Shown here: positions 13,701 to 23,834 of the stretch, in pieces
Position numbering within the stretch: the first letter of the stretch is position 1
Layout of the letters: the number at the start of each line of letters is the position of its first letter
Made by a program: the position numbers and the translations under genes
The notes under the pieces: model-generated
Database searches by the model: none
What the model saw: the letters and a program-made list of their open reading frames with translations, nothing else
What the model was told of the DNA's origin: nothing
From: Gordionus sp. m RMFG-2023
Lineage: Eukaryota > Nematomorpha > Gordioida > Chordodea > Parachordodidae
NCBI RefSeq assembly: GCF_954871325.1
Contig: NC_088775.1
Coordinates: forward strand, 85,599,561 to 85,663,560
Reading direction: 5' to 3'
Length of the DNA stretch: 64,000 nt

Positions 13701-14362
13701 ATATTTTATCCATAAAATATTATGCAATTCCTCAAGTTTTTGTTCATAGATTAGCATAAAAGGTTTGAACATCTATTAACAAAATCTAGAGACTTAGGGG
13801 ATATTTTTCTGGCTAAAATATTGAGTTCACCGTTTTTAAAAATCGGTTTAAATCGAGTTATTTAACAACACTACTGCCCTTAGACTAAATAAGTATATAA
13901 TTTTCAAGGTAAATGACATGTAAATGTGCAGACCATATTTCAGCCAAAAAAAACATATATAATCTAAGCCTTAAAATATGATCAAGATGGTCAGATCTTT
14001 CAAAATCTTTAGTGTCCATTTATTGGCTAAAATCTTAATTCGCCCTTTTAAAAAATTGGCTAATTCGAGGTTTTAGACAACGCCAATATTCCGATATTTA
14101 CTATTATATATTTAATTTAGTCTTCTTATTGGTGGGTTTGTTATTTATGGCATTGCTCTTAACTATTGCCTACGAGATACCCCAGCTAAATCTGAGTCAC
14201 ATGTTGATGGAGGGCTCGGATGACGATTCGAGTGAGAGATCCACTTTAAATCCAAATTCCATGAATGAAACAGAGCCCAAATATGTAAGACACGTGGACG
14301 AAGTTGAAAGCCCAACCAATCAATCTCCTTTTAAGGACGATATAAGACAACTCCATCCTTAG
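4747..14362 (+). CDS. Two-pore-domain potassium channel, TWIK/KCNK1-like (5' part not seen)
   Basis: A background (leak) K+ channel subunit of the plasma membrane. K2P proteins have four membrane helices and two pore loops and work as dimers. Visible coding exons: 4747-4893, 5371-5510, 12626-12773, 13088-13198 and 14121-14362 (stop TAG). All have GT-AG borders and the phases match at every junction. Exon 1 gives the extracellular cap (ELDDFIK, DRGI) and pore helix. The first filter TTIGYGH spans the exon 1/2 junction and is followed by M2 ([17 protein letters not shown]). Exon 3 holds M3, ending IEPFWNFL. Exon 4 has the second filter [13 protein letters not shown]. Exon 5 has M4 and a Ser/Asp/Glu-rich tail. 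[12 protein letters not shown] and GDYVPGE point to the TWIK branch, where vertebrate TWIK1 has GLG in pore 2; this protein keeps GYG. The exon with the start codon and M1 was not found, so the gene is partial here. Confidence 0.92.
6653..8030 (+). pseudogene. Decayed coding remnant, possibly of a retroelement
   Basis: Two stretches of coding-like sequence (open at 6653-6982 and 7007-7366), then weaker coding-like sequence to about 8.0 kb, all inside K2P intron 2. The 119-codon frame from 7007 has helix-like alternation (segments such as [17 protein letters not shown]) and more balanced codons than its surroundings. It is broken in several places. The family was not identified. A retroelement gag is one possibility because a related-looking gag fossil follows 500 bp downstream, but nothing diagnostic is visible. 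Confidence 0.3.
8480..8790 (+). mobile_element. Fossil gag start of an LTR retroelement
   Basis: From about 8546 the sequence encodes an N-terminus closely similar to the gag of the LTR element at 29.0-31.6 kb (shared blocks [16 protein letters not shown] / RDLKFIAEN, and ATK). Here it lies on the plus strand. It is a short, broken fossil of a related element. No LTR pair could be defined around it, though sequence just upstream may derive from an LTR. It is older than the 29-31 kb copy by its divergence. Confidence 0.65.
8860..9040 (+). repeat. Interspersed repeat with CCGCTAGCTGGCGTTAAAAT core (copy 1)
   Basis: About 170 bp matching 22500-22668 in the same orientation, including the core and a conserved end (TTTCACCTACAATAT here, TTTCGCCTACAATAT there). 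The core is the most GC-rich point of its surroundings. The class is unknown; it could be the end of a larger mobile element. Confidence 0.6.
11657..11885. mobile_element. hAT-type palindromic MITE, TAGTGTTG family (copy 3)
   Basis: A 229-bp copy, one of the best preserved, with inverted ends CAGTGTTGTTAAACGACTC and AATCGAGCAGTTTAGAAACACTTA. It has an exact 8-bp flanking repeat AAGGAGCG at 11649-11656 and 11886-11893. It sits near the 3' end of K2P intron 2. Confidence 0.88.
12075..12360. mobile_element. Short TTCACAGTTAGCGC repeat split by a MITE
   Basis: The left part of the short palindromic repeat (GTGTTCACAGT) ends at 12092. Its continuation (TTCACAGTTAGCGCAAAATTC, then the same body as at 3.5 kb) resumes at 12297, after a MITE of the TAGTGTTG family. 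The 8 bases TTCACAGT are present on both sides of the MITE, so the host repeat is the older of the two. Confidence 0.7.
12093..12296. mobile_element. hAT-type palindromic MITE, TAGTGTTG family (copy 4, nested)
   Basis: A 204-bp copy running from TAGTGTTG to CAACACTA. It is flanked by a perfect 8-bp duplication TTCACAGT (12085-12092 and 12297-12304) that belongs to an identifiable older repeat. This nested case defines the element ends and the 8-bp duplication without ambiguity, and so the assignment to hAT. Confidence 0.92.
12806..13000. mobile_element. hAT-type palindromic MITE, TAGTGTTG family (copy 5)
   Basis: A degraded copy of about 195 bp with GTTATTAAACGGCTCGA at the left and AATCGAGCCGTTTAAACAAACACTT at the right. 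It occupies most of the 314-bp K2P intron 3 (12774-13087). The flanking duplication is eroded. Confidence 0.7.
13652..13873. mobile_element. hAT-type palindromic MITE, TAGTGTTG family (copy 6)
   Basis: A 222-bp copy (TAGTGTTGGTGAACGAC at the left, TTAACAACACTA at the right) inside K2P intron 4 (13199-14120). The flanking 8-mers agree only partly (CTACCTAT and CTGCCCTT), which suggests age. Confidence 0.75.
13935..14092. mobile_element. hAT-type palindromic MITE, TAGTGTTG family (copy 7, partial)
   Basis: A partial, decayed copy. The blocks ATTTCAGCCAAAAAA, TTGGCTAAAATCTTAATTCG and a GACAAC-type end are recognisable. It lies directly after copy 6 in the same K2P intron, so the two account for about 380 of its 922 bases. 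Confidence 0.5.
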
Positions 14363-15082
14363 ACTATAAAAAACAAAATAATTATTTCATATTTTCATTG
14401 CCCCAAATCCTAATATTTTTGTGGTTTTTTTTTAACTAACATTACTTTGAAATATTTTATTTAAAATTAATAATTTTCAAAAAAAAAAATTAAAAAATTT
14501 TTTTTTAAGTGAGGTTATAACTGTAATCGCTTAAAAAAAATTTCTATACCTGTTTATATTTTTAATTTGTAATATTTTTCATTTCTTCTCTCAAGTGTAA
14601 TTACTTTTTTTGTATGAAAATTTTTTTAAAATTAATATTATTTTTTTGAAAAAAAAAGTTTTAAAAGTAGAACAAACGGAGCCCTCTTTATGAAATTTGA
14701 AATTTCTAAAATTTAACTGAAATTCCTAAAATAATCTTTATCAAATTTATATCATTATATAATTATAAATTGTTTAGTATATTACTAGTTTAATAAGTTT
14801 TATATAAATTAGTTCTCAATAACATTTATTTTTAAATATCATTCTTCAATTTTAATTATATTTAAAAAACGTATATAAAAATTAATTTATCATCAATCAA
14901 TATTTTATGTTTTTACAAAACCATTATAATTTATTTTATTTATAAATATATATAATACATATTTAATTTATAAAATAGATTTATTTAATTTATTAAAAAT
15001 TGAATTGAATTGAAATTGGGAAATTGGGAAATTGATTGGGGGTGGGGGGGATATTCATCGTCTAATTTAGAAAAGTTATATG

Positions 15083-15254
15083 TAGTGTTGTTAAAAAGCC
15101 CTATTAAAATTATTAACCAAAATAACATTATATAAAACCCAAAGATTTTACGCATAGCTGGCAGAAATGCTTGGAACATCTATTTGCCAAATCTCGATGC
15201 CTTTACATAATATTAGTTTAGCTAAAATCTTAATCGGGTCGTTTTGAAACATTA
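15083..15254. mobile_element. hAT-type palindromic MITE, TAGTGTTG family (copy 8)
   Basis: A 172-bp copy of the AAAAAGCCC subfamily with an exact flanking 8-bp repeat GTTATATG (15075-15082 and 15255-15262). The right terminus is worn. Confidence 0.82.
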
Positions 15255-15696
15255 GTTATATGTTTATAATCGAATTTTTTTTTAGAAATATATCTGTACT
15301 AGTAATATTTTTTTATTAAATATATGCAATATAATGGGGCGAAAAATAAAATACACTTTGAAGCCCTAATAATATAAGGTTCAAGAAAAAATTGACTCTA
15401 TTATAGTGGTTATTCCAAGTAACCTTTAAAAAAAAATGCGATTTTCGGCGCGATCCCCTTCGATTTTTTTAAAAATTTGATAAGCAAAGGAAGGTTAATA
15501 TAACTAAGAAATAGCCAAAATTTTTGTATACTTAACATTTATATTTTTGAAAATATTAGGGCTCAAAAATGGTAAAAATGACTATGTGCCTTCATTCAAC
15601 TAAACATATCTTAAAAATTACATAATTGTAAATAACAAATTTAATATCAAAATTACGTACGAGATAGAAAAATTTTGTCATTTTACGAAATTCCAG

Positions 15697-15875
15697 CTTG
15701 TTAAACAGCTAGCCCAATATTTTAGCCAAAAATTGTTATGCAATGCCTCGAAATTTCGTTAATAGATGCCCAAAACTTTCTGTCATCTATGAACAAAATC
15801 TCCAAGCTTTCATGATATTTTTGGCTAAAATATTGGGCTCATCGTTTTTAAAAATCGAGCCGTTTAACAACACTT
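15697..15875. mobile_element. hAT-type palindromic MITE, TAGTGTTG family (copy 9)
   Basis: A 179-bp copy whose left terminus has decayed (CTTGTTAAACAGC) and whose right end is intact (CGAGCCGTTTAACAACACTT). The flanking 8-mers AATTCCAG and ATTTCCAG match at 7 of 8. Confidence 0.82.
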
Positions 15876-17199
15876 ATTTCCAGCCTTTAAAATATTTTGA
15901 AAATAATATCAACTATCAATTTTTACTAAAAATTAGTAGAACATTACTAAACTACTCTTTTATATTTATATAAAAAAAAATTTGCCTGGGACACCGTCAC
16001 AGCTTCATCCTTAAAATTGATAATAATGAAAATGATTAGAAAAGTGTATACATATTTTCCCAAAAGGGGGTTTCCTTTGTATAAGATTACATATCAGTAA
16101 GTTTTTTTTAACATATTTGACATAATTTAAAGGATTGATCATCTTGTAAAGCGAGAATAACAATCAAGGTAGGTTTTAAAATCAAAAAGAAATTCGGCCA
16201 TTCCATATCATAATAGATCATGATTAGACCTTCCTCTTTTAAAAAAAAAATTTCTGAAATTTTAAATCGGTAAAAACATGTGAAATCCATTCATTTTAGC
16301 TCGCTAGCACCATCTGGATCTCGAGATATTGGGTCTCAAAGGAGCGAACAATGACGATTTTCGAGCCATTGGGATTTTTAAATTTCTTACATCTCAACAA
16401 ATATTTAAGGTAAAAATAAATACATCATTTTGTAAAAAATCTCTCGGAAGAAAATAATTTGGCGCCAATTCTAGTCTTTTACTTCTGGTTAAAGTTTCTA
16501 GGTGTGTATTTAAGGAATTAGGAGATGGCTTTCAAAGAATGTTTTTTGCCATATTTTCAACTTTATAAAATATTTTGAATCTCTATTGAATGTACCAATT
16601 ATACTGAGGAGCGTGGGGGAAGATGCCCTTTAGACATCTTAATGTAATATCAAGCTTCCAATAATAAATCTTTTTTTTTTTAATTTTTTATTTTTATCAT
16701 TTCTATTTATTAATGATAAAGAAATACAGATAATCAAATTCATTCCATTAAAATATATTTGAAACAAAATATAGTTAGAGATATAAATAATTATATATAT
16801 TTAAGCATATTTAAAAGATGAATAGTTTCAATTCTCTCATCTTTATGAAAAGTATATTTTCATTCCGGAAGCAGTTGAACAACTCACCACATCTAAAATT
16901 TGTGCTTTTATGTATCAACAATTTGTCACTCAGGAAGGAATATTTATAAAAATTTGAGGGTCCTTGAGGATGCAAAAATCTAACTAACACCTCCTTTTCG
17001 ATTCTTTTCTTCCAAAAAAACCATTCACTATTTGTCATAGATTCATGTTATGTATCCATTTTTAATTCAAATAATGGATTCGCATAAACATTCGAGTTAA
17101 AATGTTGTTTTTATTTTATTTGAGATTTGTTGATTTTAAAAATAATAAATAAAATGCGCTTTACTTTCAACCCTTTACTCTCAAAAATAAAAAATTATT

Positions 17200-17960
17200 A
17201 TTTAGCTTATGACTCAGTAACCGTTCATCCCATTGTCCGGTTTAAAGATCACTTAGAATCTATTAACGTCCTACACAAATAAGTTTCGATAATTGATTCT
17301 CAAGTCGTTCCACCAGCTTCAAAATGTCACACTTTCCTTATTTTACTTATAACTCACTAAGCTTTGATTCCGTCGGTATCTGGTTTGAAGATCAATTAAA
17401 AGTCTAAGATATTGGCAGGGATTTGATTCTCAAGATGTGCCGCCAAGCCAACTTCACGGACCTGATATTATTACGTAACCTACATGATTAAAAATTATCA
17501 AGTGTCTTGTAATAAATCACTAAAGTTTGAATGGTAACTTGCGCTTTATTCCAGGGAAATCCTTGTACTTCATCTTAAACCATAAAAGCATAATATTCAG
17601 AAAAATGTGCCTGAACGATATATTATCCCTCATTTAAATTCATTTTGATAGAATTCACACCTTAAAATAGTTTTGAGAACAATTTAAAATTTTTACAGCC
17701 GTCAGGTATATACAAGATTCTGATTGATTAAACTAATTTTACTAATATTGATTAAATATGCGTTATATGGGCTTATATTTGATAATAAAATATAAATTGT
17801 GTAATAAATTGAATTTCTATTATTGATTGAAGATCTCGTTAATTATTATTTTCATACAAGATAAATAATCCTTTAAATTATATAAAATAGGTAAAAGCGA
17901 TTAAAAAGTAAATATTTAACTTTATACAAAGACATCCCTTTTGGAAAAATATTAATACAC
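17200..17960 (+). repeat. Large interspersed repeat, left copy
   Basis: Matches 22670-23320 in the same orientation (blocks ACTTTCCTTATT, TTTGAAGATCAA, GATATTATTA, TGAACGATATATTATCC). Within it a unit of about 120-140 bp (TAACTCACTAAGC...GATTCTCAAG) is present twice in tandem; the right copy has it once. Both copies are followed by decayed hAT C-terminal sequence. No protein match was recognised. Confidence 0.65.
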
Positions 17961-17989
17961 TGTTTTTAATCATTTTTATTAATTTTAAG

Positions 17990-18245
17990 AAGCTGGTCAG
18001 GTCGATATTTTTTTGTAAATATGGAAGAGGCTTTTAGTAATTTGATAAAAATTGAAGGTGATATTAATTCCGAAAAATCGCTTTAATTCTTATATATTAA
18101 ATAAAATATCATAATAAAAAAAATCTAGATATAAATTTGGTATAAAAAATTAATTTTTTATTATAATTATATGCAAAATATATTTCAATTCATGAATCAA
18201 TTTTAAAAATTTTTATAGACATATTAGCATAATATCTTCTGTTAC
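17990..18245 (-). mobile_element. hAT remnant, 3' end region
   Basis: Shares blocks with 23835-24000 and 39960-40040 (AATTCTTATATATTAAAATA-like, GGCAAAATATATT, ATTAGCATA-ATATCTTC). There these precede, on the opposite strand, a recognisable hAT dimerisation domain. Here the copy ends before the informative coding part. Confidence 0.5.
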
Positions 18246-18655
18246 AATTCCTTATATGAATTGTAATCAAATTGTCGAAGGCTCGTGGGAGAGACTTAAT
18301 GAATTTAATGGAACCTAGTATTAATAAAAAAGAATATATATAAAAATTAAATAATTCGGTAAAATCTTACGAAACCAAATTTCGAAATTTATACCACAAA
18401 AATAAGTTTCTTGAATTATAAAACCATACACTGACTTTTATTTTTAAATTTTTTCATTTATATACATTTCTTTAATATGCAAAAAAAATTACAAGTATAT
18501 TAAAAATACATAAAAAATAATCAAAATTACAAGTATTCATAAAAAATAATTAAAATTACAAGTCTATTCAAGTTCATAAAAAAAAAATTCCTAGACTGCA
18601 TATTCAAATTAATACTTAACAATCGTCGATCACATATTCACAAAGCGAATATAAC

Positions 18656-21300
18656 ACCTCCACTCTTAAGACTAACCTTCCACTGCATCTTTCATTGGTT
18701 CCCCATTCTCCTGCACCGAAAACGCTGTATTGTTACTTGAGGTCTCTATTGCTATTGGACAGAACCTCAACTTGTGCATTTCTGAATCTGCGAGCAACGG
18801 AATCGCAGACAGTTTCTTTACCCAATATAGTTCATTTCTTCGTTCGAATCGTTGTCTCTTGGGTACTTCCTGCAGGAGTTTCCCATATCTCTGTTGCGAT
18901 TCCGTTCTCGCAGATTCCATACATCTTTTAGATTCTACTGATCCATCCACCTCTCTAATTTCCATCTTTATAATCTTATTTCCTAAGCGAAAGTATGACG
19001 CCATCTACAAAAATTACTATAAAAATATATATACATATTCCATAATCTTCTAATGATCTACAATACATAGTATTCTATCCACATGATAATTCTCTTAACC
19101 GTTTTAACCCTTATAAATTATGATTCTCATAATTAGGTCTATCATCAATTTTATTTCATCAAGAATTATGATTCTCCTAATTATGTTTATCATCAATTTA
19201 TCTCTTTATAAATTATGATTCTCATCATTATGTCTATCATCAATATGTCTTTCATCAATATGATCCTCATAATTATGAGAATAATGTCTATCATCAGTTT
19301 CATTCTATCTAAAAATATGATTCTCATAATTATGTCTATCATCAATTATTTCTTCTAATTATATCCAATATCTCTTTCTTGCCCTAAGCTTCTAAGTCTT
19401 ACTTGTTTCAGGTGTCTAGTAAAGGTTCCTTCTTGCCCTTCAATTTCTACTTCTACTTTTTTTCTTCCTATATTCTTACTTACTATACCCTTCCCCCATT
19501 TAACTCCTTCAAACACAATCCATACTAAACTTCCAACTTTAAATTTCTCCTCATATGTATTATCCCTTTGCTTTATCGTTTATTTCAAAAAATCTAATTC
19601 AGTTCTTGTTTATCTACCTAAAAACTTCTCTGCTGGTGAATTTCCTTTGCCAGTCTTAGTATTGTTATATGCTAATAATAACAACCACCATTTTCCCTCT
19701 CCATATTTTTCTTTTTTAACCAGCTTTTAACAATAATAACCATTCTCTCGGCTTACCCATTACTTCTCGAGTAATGTGGTGGCGATACTAAATGCTTAAT
19801 ATTCCACCTATCACAAAATTGGTTAAAAACTCTACCTTTAAACGCTGGGCCTCCATCTGATACCAAAGTTTCCATTAATCCATATTTACCTGCAAAATCT
19901 TTTATTTTAGTCAACGCTATTTTTGTCGTTAAACCTGAAATATTTTGACAATATATCCATTTCGATACAGCATCTACCATGATAAAATATTTTCTTTTTT
20001 CATCTTCTAAAATATCTACATGTATTCTTTTACCTGGAATGTCAGTTTCTGGCTATTTATCTGCTTTATTCTTTGCTGGTACATTAGCCCACATGTTACA
20101 AGTCTCACAGCTTCTAGCTAATTCTTCAATTTCACTATTCATCTTGGGCCACCAAATATATTCTCTTGCTTTATTCTTCATTCTTTCTATGTATTGATGT
20201 CCTGTATGTAATACGGCTAATGTATCTTTTCTTACTTACTCGGTATCACTAATCGATATCCGCTCAATAAACAATTGTCTTAATTCTTTCCTTATATTCT
20301 TAAAAGCTTTGTCTTCACTTTTCTATTCTGCCTCTCCTTTCAAACAAGTTCTAAATCTTATTAATTCTTCATCTTTTATGGATATCTCCTCTACTCTTTC
20401 GAACGTTATCGGTTCTTCTCTTGTATCTATTTTCAAACTCTTATAACTTTACTATTTAATTCTTCTTCCTCTTCTATATATTCTAAACTATTGATTACTG
20501 GATGTCTGAAATGTTTTTATTAAACAATCTCGATAATATATCTGGTAAACAATTTTATTTACCCGCTCTGAATTTTATCTCAAAATCGAAATTATTAACT
20601 TAAATTATCCATTTCTGTAATCTTGGTAAAATCATAAGTTCTTTATTTTCTTTCTTAAATAAATCTACCAACTGCTTATGATCCGTATATAATACAAACC
20701 TTCTTCCAATCAGATATTCTTTGCACTTCGCTAGATTTCACAGCCAGAACCTCTCTCTCGATCGTGGAGTAATTTTTCTCAGTGCTAGTAAACCGTCTCG
20801 ATAAAAATAAAATCGGTTTCTCTACATTATCGGTCATCTGTTATAAAACTCCTCCTACACCTTCATTAGATGCATCAACCGCTAATATAATATCTAATTT
20901 CTCATTAAAACAATTTGAAATCGGTTTCTCTACCATCTTTATTTTCAATTTTTCGAAACTTTTCTCCTCTGCTTCTCCCCATTCAACCCTTTTATTTTTC
21001 TTTAATAAATCATACAACGGTGAGGCAATTTCTGCAAAATTTTGAACGAACCGATGATAATAATTCGTTGCTCGTAACAACGCCTGTACTTCAGTTTTAT
21101 TATTTGGGGCTCTCATATTCATTATCTTATCTATATTCTTTGCAATTGGCGTAATTTCATTTTCCTTTATAATATGTCCTAAATACTTTATTCTTCTTGT
21201 TCCAAAAACGCTCTTATTCATATTAGCTTTTAAACCATTTTCTAATATAATATCTAACACTTTAATTAACCTAGTATTGTGTTCTTCTTCTCCTTTAACC
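18656..21300 (-). mobile_element. Ty3/Gypsy LTR retrotransposon fossil (pol part)
   Basis: Parts in order along the minus strand. The thumb/RNase H-side end of reverse transcriptase lies at about 21300-20841 (YLGHI, YYHRFVQNFA, LAVDASNEGVGG). A zinc-binding H2C2-like segment follows at about 20160-20060 (CETCNMW). The integrase core is at 19980-19753 (VDAVSKW, LVSDGGPAFKG), and an integrase C-terminal stretch at about 19620-19390. Next come a short tandem array (19116-19360), an open stretch at 19004-18672, and a purine-rich tract (AAGAGTGGAGG) directly before TGTTATATTCGC, the probable start of the 3' LTR at 18656. Gag, protease, most of reverse transcriptase and the 5' LTR are not seen; the right side meets a Helitron fragment. 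It is broken in many places and moderately old. Confidence 0.85.
19116..19360. repeat. Tandem array within the Gypsy fossil
   Basis: About seven irregular units built from ATTATGATTCTCATAATTATG and TCTATCATCAAT, spaced about 30-60 bp. The units are partly self-complementary (CATAATTATGAGAATCATAATT). The array lies between the integrase C-terminal part and the presumed 3' LTR. Confidence 0.75.
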
Positions 21301-21302
21301 GT

Positions 21303-21928
21303 GCATCCTTTGCTCAAAATGTCATCCTGACCCCTAAAAACGTAGATGCCGATTCTATAAATATTCAATTGATTAACAAAATTCCGGGGGATTTAATTAC
21401 ATACATAAGTGCTGATGAAAAGATAACCGAGGATGAAGCGACGTTTTATCCCACTGAATTTTTAAACTCTTTAAGTATATCAGGATTACCACCTCACAAA
21501 CTTTTACTCAAAGTCGGGGTACCTATAATATTAATGCGTAACTTAAATTCTGCTTCTGGTTTGAATAATGAGACTAAATTGATTATAACTTTTTTGCTAC
21601 CAAATATAATTGAGGCGGAATTTGTTTCTGGTAGTTTTCTCAGTACTAAAGTTCTCATTCCTAGAATAAGTTTAATTCCTACAGATTCTGGCTTCCCATT
21701 TTCCTTTAAGCGCCGCCAATTTCCCGTGAGACCTGCTTTTGTCATGACAATTAATGAAGCTCGGGACAAACGTTGAACAAAGTTGGTATCTATTTACCTC
21801 ATCCTGTTTTTTCACATGGACAGCTATATGGATATGTCTCGAGTTTGTTCTCCTCATAAAATATTTTAACCAATGATAAAACAAGAACTACGACCAATGT
21901 GGTATATCGTGAGGTTATATCTGATTAA
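21303..21928 (+). pseudogene. Helitron RepHel fragment: C-terminal PIF1-type helicase
   Basis: Encodes the end of a Helitron helicase. Recognisable blocks are LTPKNVDADSIN, ISADEKITEDEA, YPTEFLNSL, GLPPHKLLLKVGVPI, LMRNLN, VLIPRISLIP, FPFSFKRRQFPVRPAFVMTINEA and PVFSHGQLYGYVSRV, then NVVYREV before a stop at 21926-21928. These match the last third of the PIF1-like helicase of rolling-circle transposons. The open frame from about 21279 runs to 21776; the rest is in another frame, so there is at least one frame change. Replication-initiator and N-terminal helicase parts are absent. The 5' side joins directly to the Gypsy fossil. Confidence 0.85.
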
Positions 21929-21984
21929 TCCCGGTTTATACGAATAAGAGTGAACATTACTTAGTATTTTATAATTTAAACAAT

Positions 21985-22350
21985 TTTATATTATTTATGC
22001 ATCCTTTTGTCGGGCCGCACAATATGCCCTTTTATCTCTGATTATTTCGTCTAACTGAAAATTATACAAAGTACATTTTTAAAATTTAACTATATAACAA
22101 TTTTTAAGGATCCTACTTTTTTAAAAGCTTACCATTTTGTCGGATCCACCATTGCTCTATTATCCCTGCTGATTATTTTGTATAACGCACAAGAAAATAT
22201 TAATAGTACATATTTTTTATTATAAATAATTTTTTATATGATTTTATATCTATTCCAAAAAATCGAATATTTTTTTATAATTTAAATAAATTTATATTAT
22301 TTTAAGCATTCCACGTATTTTTAAGACTATCCATTATCTCTGATGAAAAT
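21985..22350 (+). repeat. Diverged repeat units downstream of the Helitron fragment
   Basis: A unit of about 145 bp (CCTTTTGTCGGGCCGCAC...TTATCTCTGATTATTT...AAAGTACATTTTT) recurs as CATTTTGTCGGATCCACC...TTATCCCTGCTGATTATTT...TAGTACATATTTTTT, with a weaker third piece near 22.31 kb. It is probably part of the Helitron 3' region, but no terminal hairpin with CTRR could be confirmed. Confidence 0.5.
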
Positions 22351-22499
22351 TTTGAAAATTATAAAAAATACCTTATAAAGAATAATTATTGAGTAAGGTT
22401 AAAATATTATAATGCATGAACCAAATAACGAAAAAGATAAAATTATAAGTATTATCTTAGCAATAATATACTATACATAAATAATAATAATAATATAAT

Positions 22500-22668
22500 T
22501 TACTATTTTATAATTTACCATAAAAATATCCGCTAGCTGGCGTTAAAATATGTTATATTATAAATTGCTATTTTTAATTCTTTTTATTTAGTAATTCTTT
22601 TCACAAATTCAATATTAAAGGGTTATGACAATTATCACATCTTTCGCCTACAATATTTATTTTAAACA
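22500..22668 (+). repeat. Interspersed repeat with CCGCTAGCTGGCGTTAAAAT core (copy 2)
   Basis: Same orientation and content as 8860-9040. It directly precedes the right copy of the large repeat at 22670. In neither place does a gene lie inside it. Confidence 0.6.
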
Positions 22669-22669
22669 T

Positions 22670-23320
22670 TTTACACTTTCCTTATTCTACTTATAGCTCG
22701 CTAAGCCTTGTTTCTGCCAGTGTCTGGGTTGAAGATCAAAGACTTTAAATATTAGCATAAGTTTCGGGATTTGATCCTCAAGTTGTTCCACCACTTCGCG
22801 GACGTGATATTATTAGGTAACCTAAACGATTTGAATTATTAAGTGTCTTAAACTAAATCACTAAAGTACGAATGGTAACTTGCTCTTTGTACCAGTGAAA
22901 CCCGTAAACCATAATGTGGAAAAATCTGAACGATATATTATCCTTCATCTAAATCCATTTTAATAGAATTCATGCATTAAAATAGTTTTTGAAATATAAA
23001 CAATTTAATTTACAGGTGCGAAAATTGTTATTTTTAGATACTTTATCTCAGGAATCAGGTGTATATGAAATATACAAGATTCTGACTATAAACTTGATTA
23101 AATACTTATTTTATTAAAATATGTTATATGAGCACAAATATTTTATAATAAATTGAATTTCTTTTATTGATTTAAACCTCGTTGATTGTTACTTCCATAA
23201 AAAATAAATAATCCTTTAAATTATATAGAATATTAAAAACGATTAAAAACTAAATAAATAATTTTATACAATTTATACACTTTTTTAAATCATTTTTTTT
23301 ATCAATTTTACCGATTTTCT
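22670..23320 (+). repeat. Large interspersed repeat, right copy
   Basis: Counterpart of 17200-17960, with one instead of two of the inner units. Together the two copies bracket the Gypsy and Helitron fragments as direct repeats 4-5 kb apart. They are too dissimilar to the presumed LTR start at 18656 to be its LTRs. Confidence 0.65.
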
Positions 23321-23834
23321 TTATAATTAAAAGCATACTAAGCGTATTATTATAATTAAATAAAAACCCATTTCACATTTTTTTTTCTAAAAAAAATCAT
23401 TGACACTACGTTGTGCTTAATGTAATAATTTTTAAAATATTTATATAAATTTCTTGTACCTTTGAATTTTGGTGAACCAGAATTACCTGGTATAAGAATC
23501 CTAGATTCACATGCCTATTTCTTAATCCTATTTTTTTTAACAATTCTTAATTTCTTAATACTATCATTTTATTAAATTTTAAATACCAAAAGAAAAAAAA
23601 TTTTATTCCTAAATTGCAAAATTTATTTCCATAATTTCTAAAAATTTCTAATAATTTTACATAAAAATTATAATAATGATATTCATAGGAAAAAAAATCT
23701 CTTTATAAAAATAATAATTCTACTATTATTTTTTGTCTTATTATTTAATTTTCGACCACATCAACTATATGCAATATTGTGTTGATTGACCCCGCCTTAC
23801 AAATATCTATTTAAAAATTATGCAAGACTATGAT
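23321..23834. other. A/T-rich stretch without recognisable content
   Basis: About 510 bp of A/T-rich sequence between the large repeat and the hAT remnant. It is absent at the equivalent place in the left copy (about 17.96 kb), so it may be an insertion. No ORF or inverted ends were seen. Confidence 0.4.

Larger units (their letters stand above)
14363..17150. other. Intergenic region between the K2P channel and the 17-24 kb repeat block
   Basis: A/T-rich sequence. Besides the two MITE copies listed, I see a possible small inverted repeat (AAGCCCTAATAATAT near 15360 against ATATTAGGGCTC near 15556). The stretch from about 15.9 to 16.65 kb is slightly less A/T-rich but has no recognisable coding content. 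No clear AATAAA was found close behind the K2P stop codon. Confidence 0.5.

Noticed and set aside
18695-19053. Two plus-strand frames opposite 18672-19004
   Set aside because: They are mirror frames of the Gypsy fossil's 3' region; no independent evidence for a gene.
17200-23320. Direct repeats at 17.2 and 22.7 kb as the LTRs of the Gypsy fossil
   Set aside because: The presumed LTR start (TGTTATATTCGC at 18656) has no counterpart next to the right copy, and both copies run on into hAT sequence.
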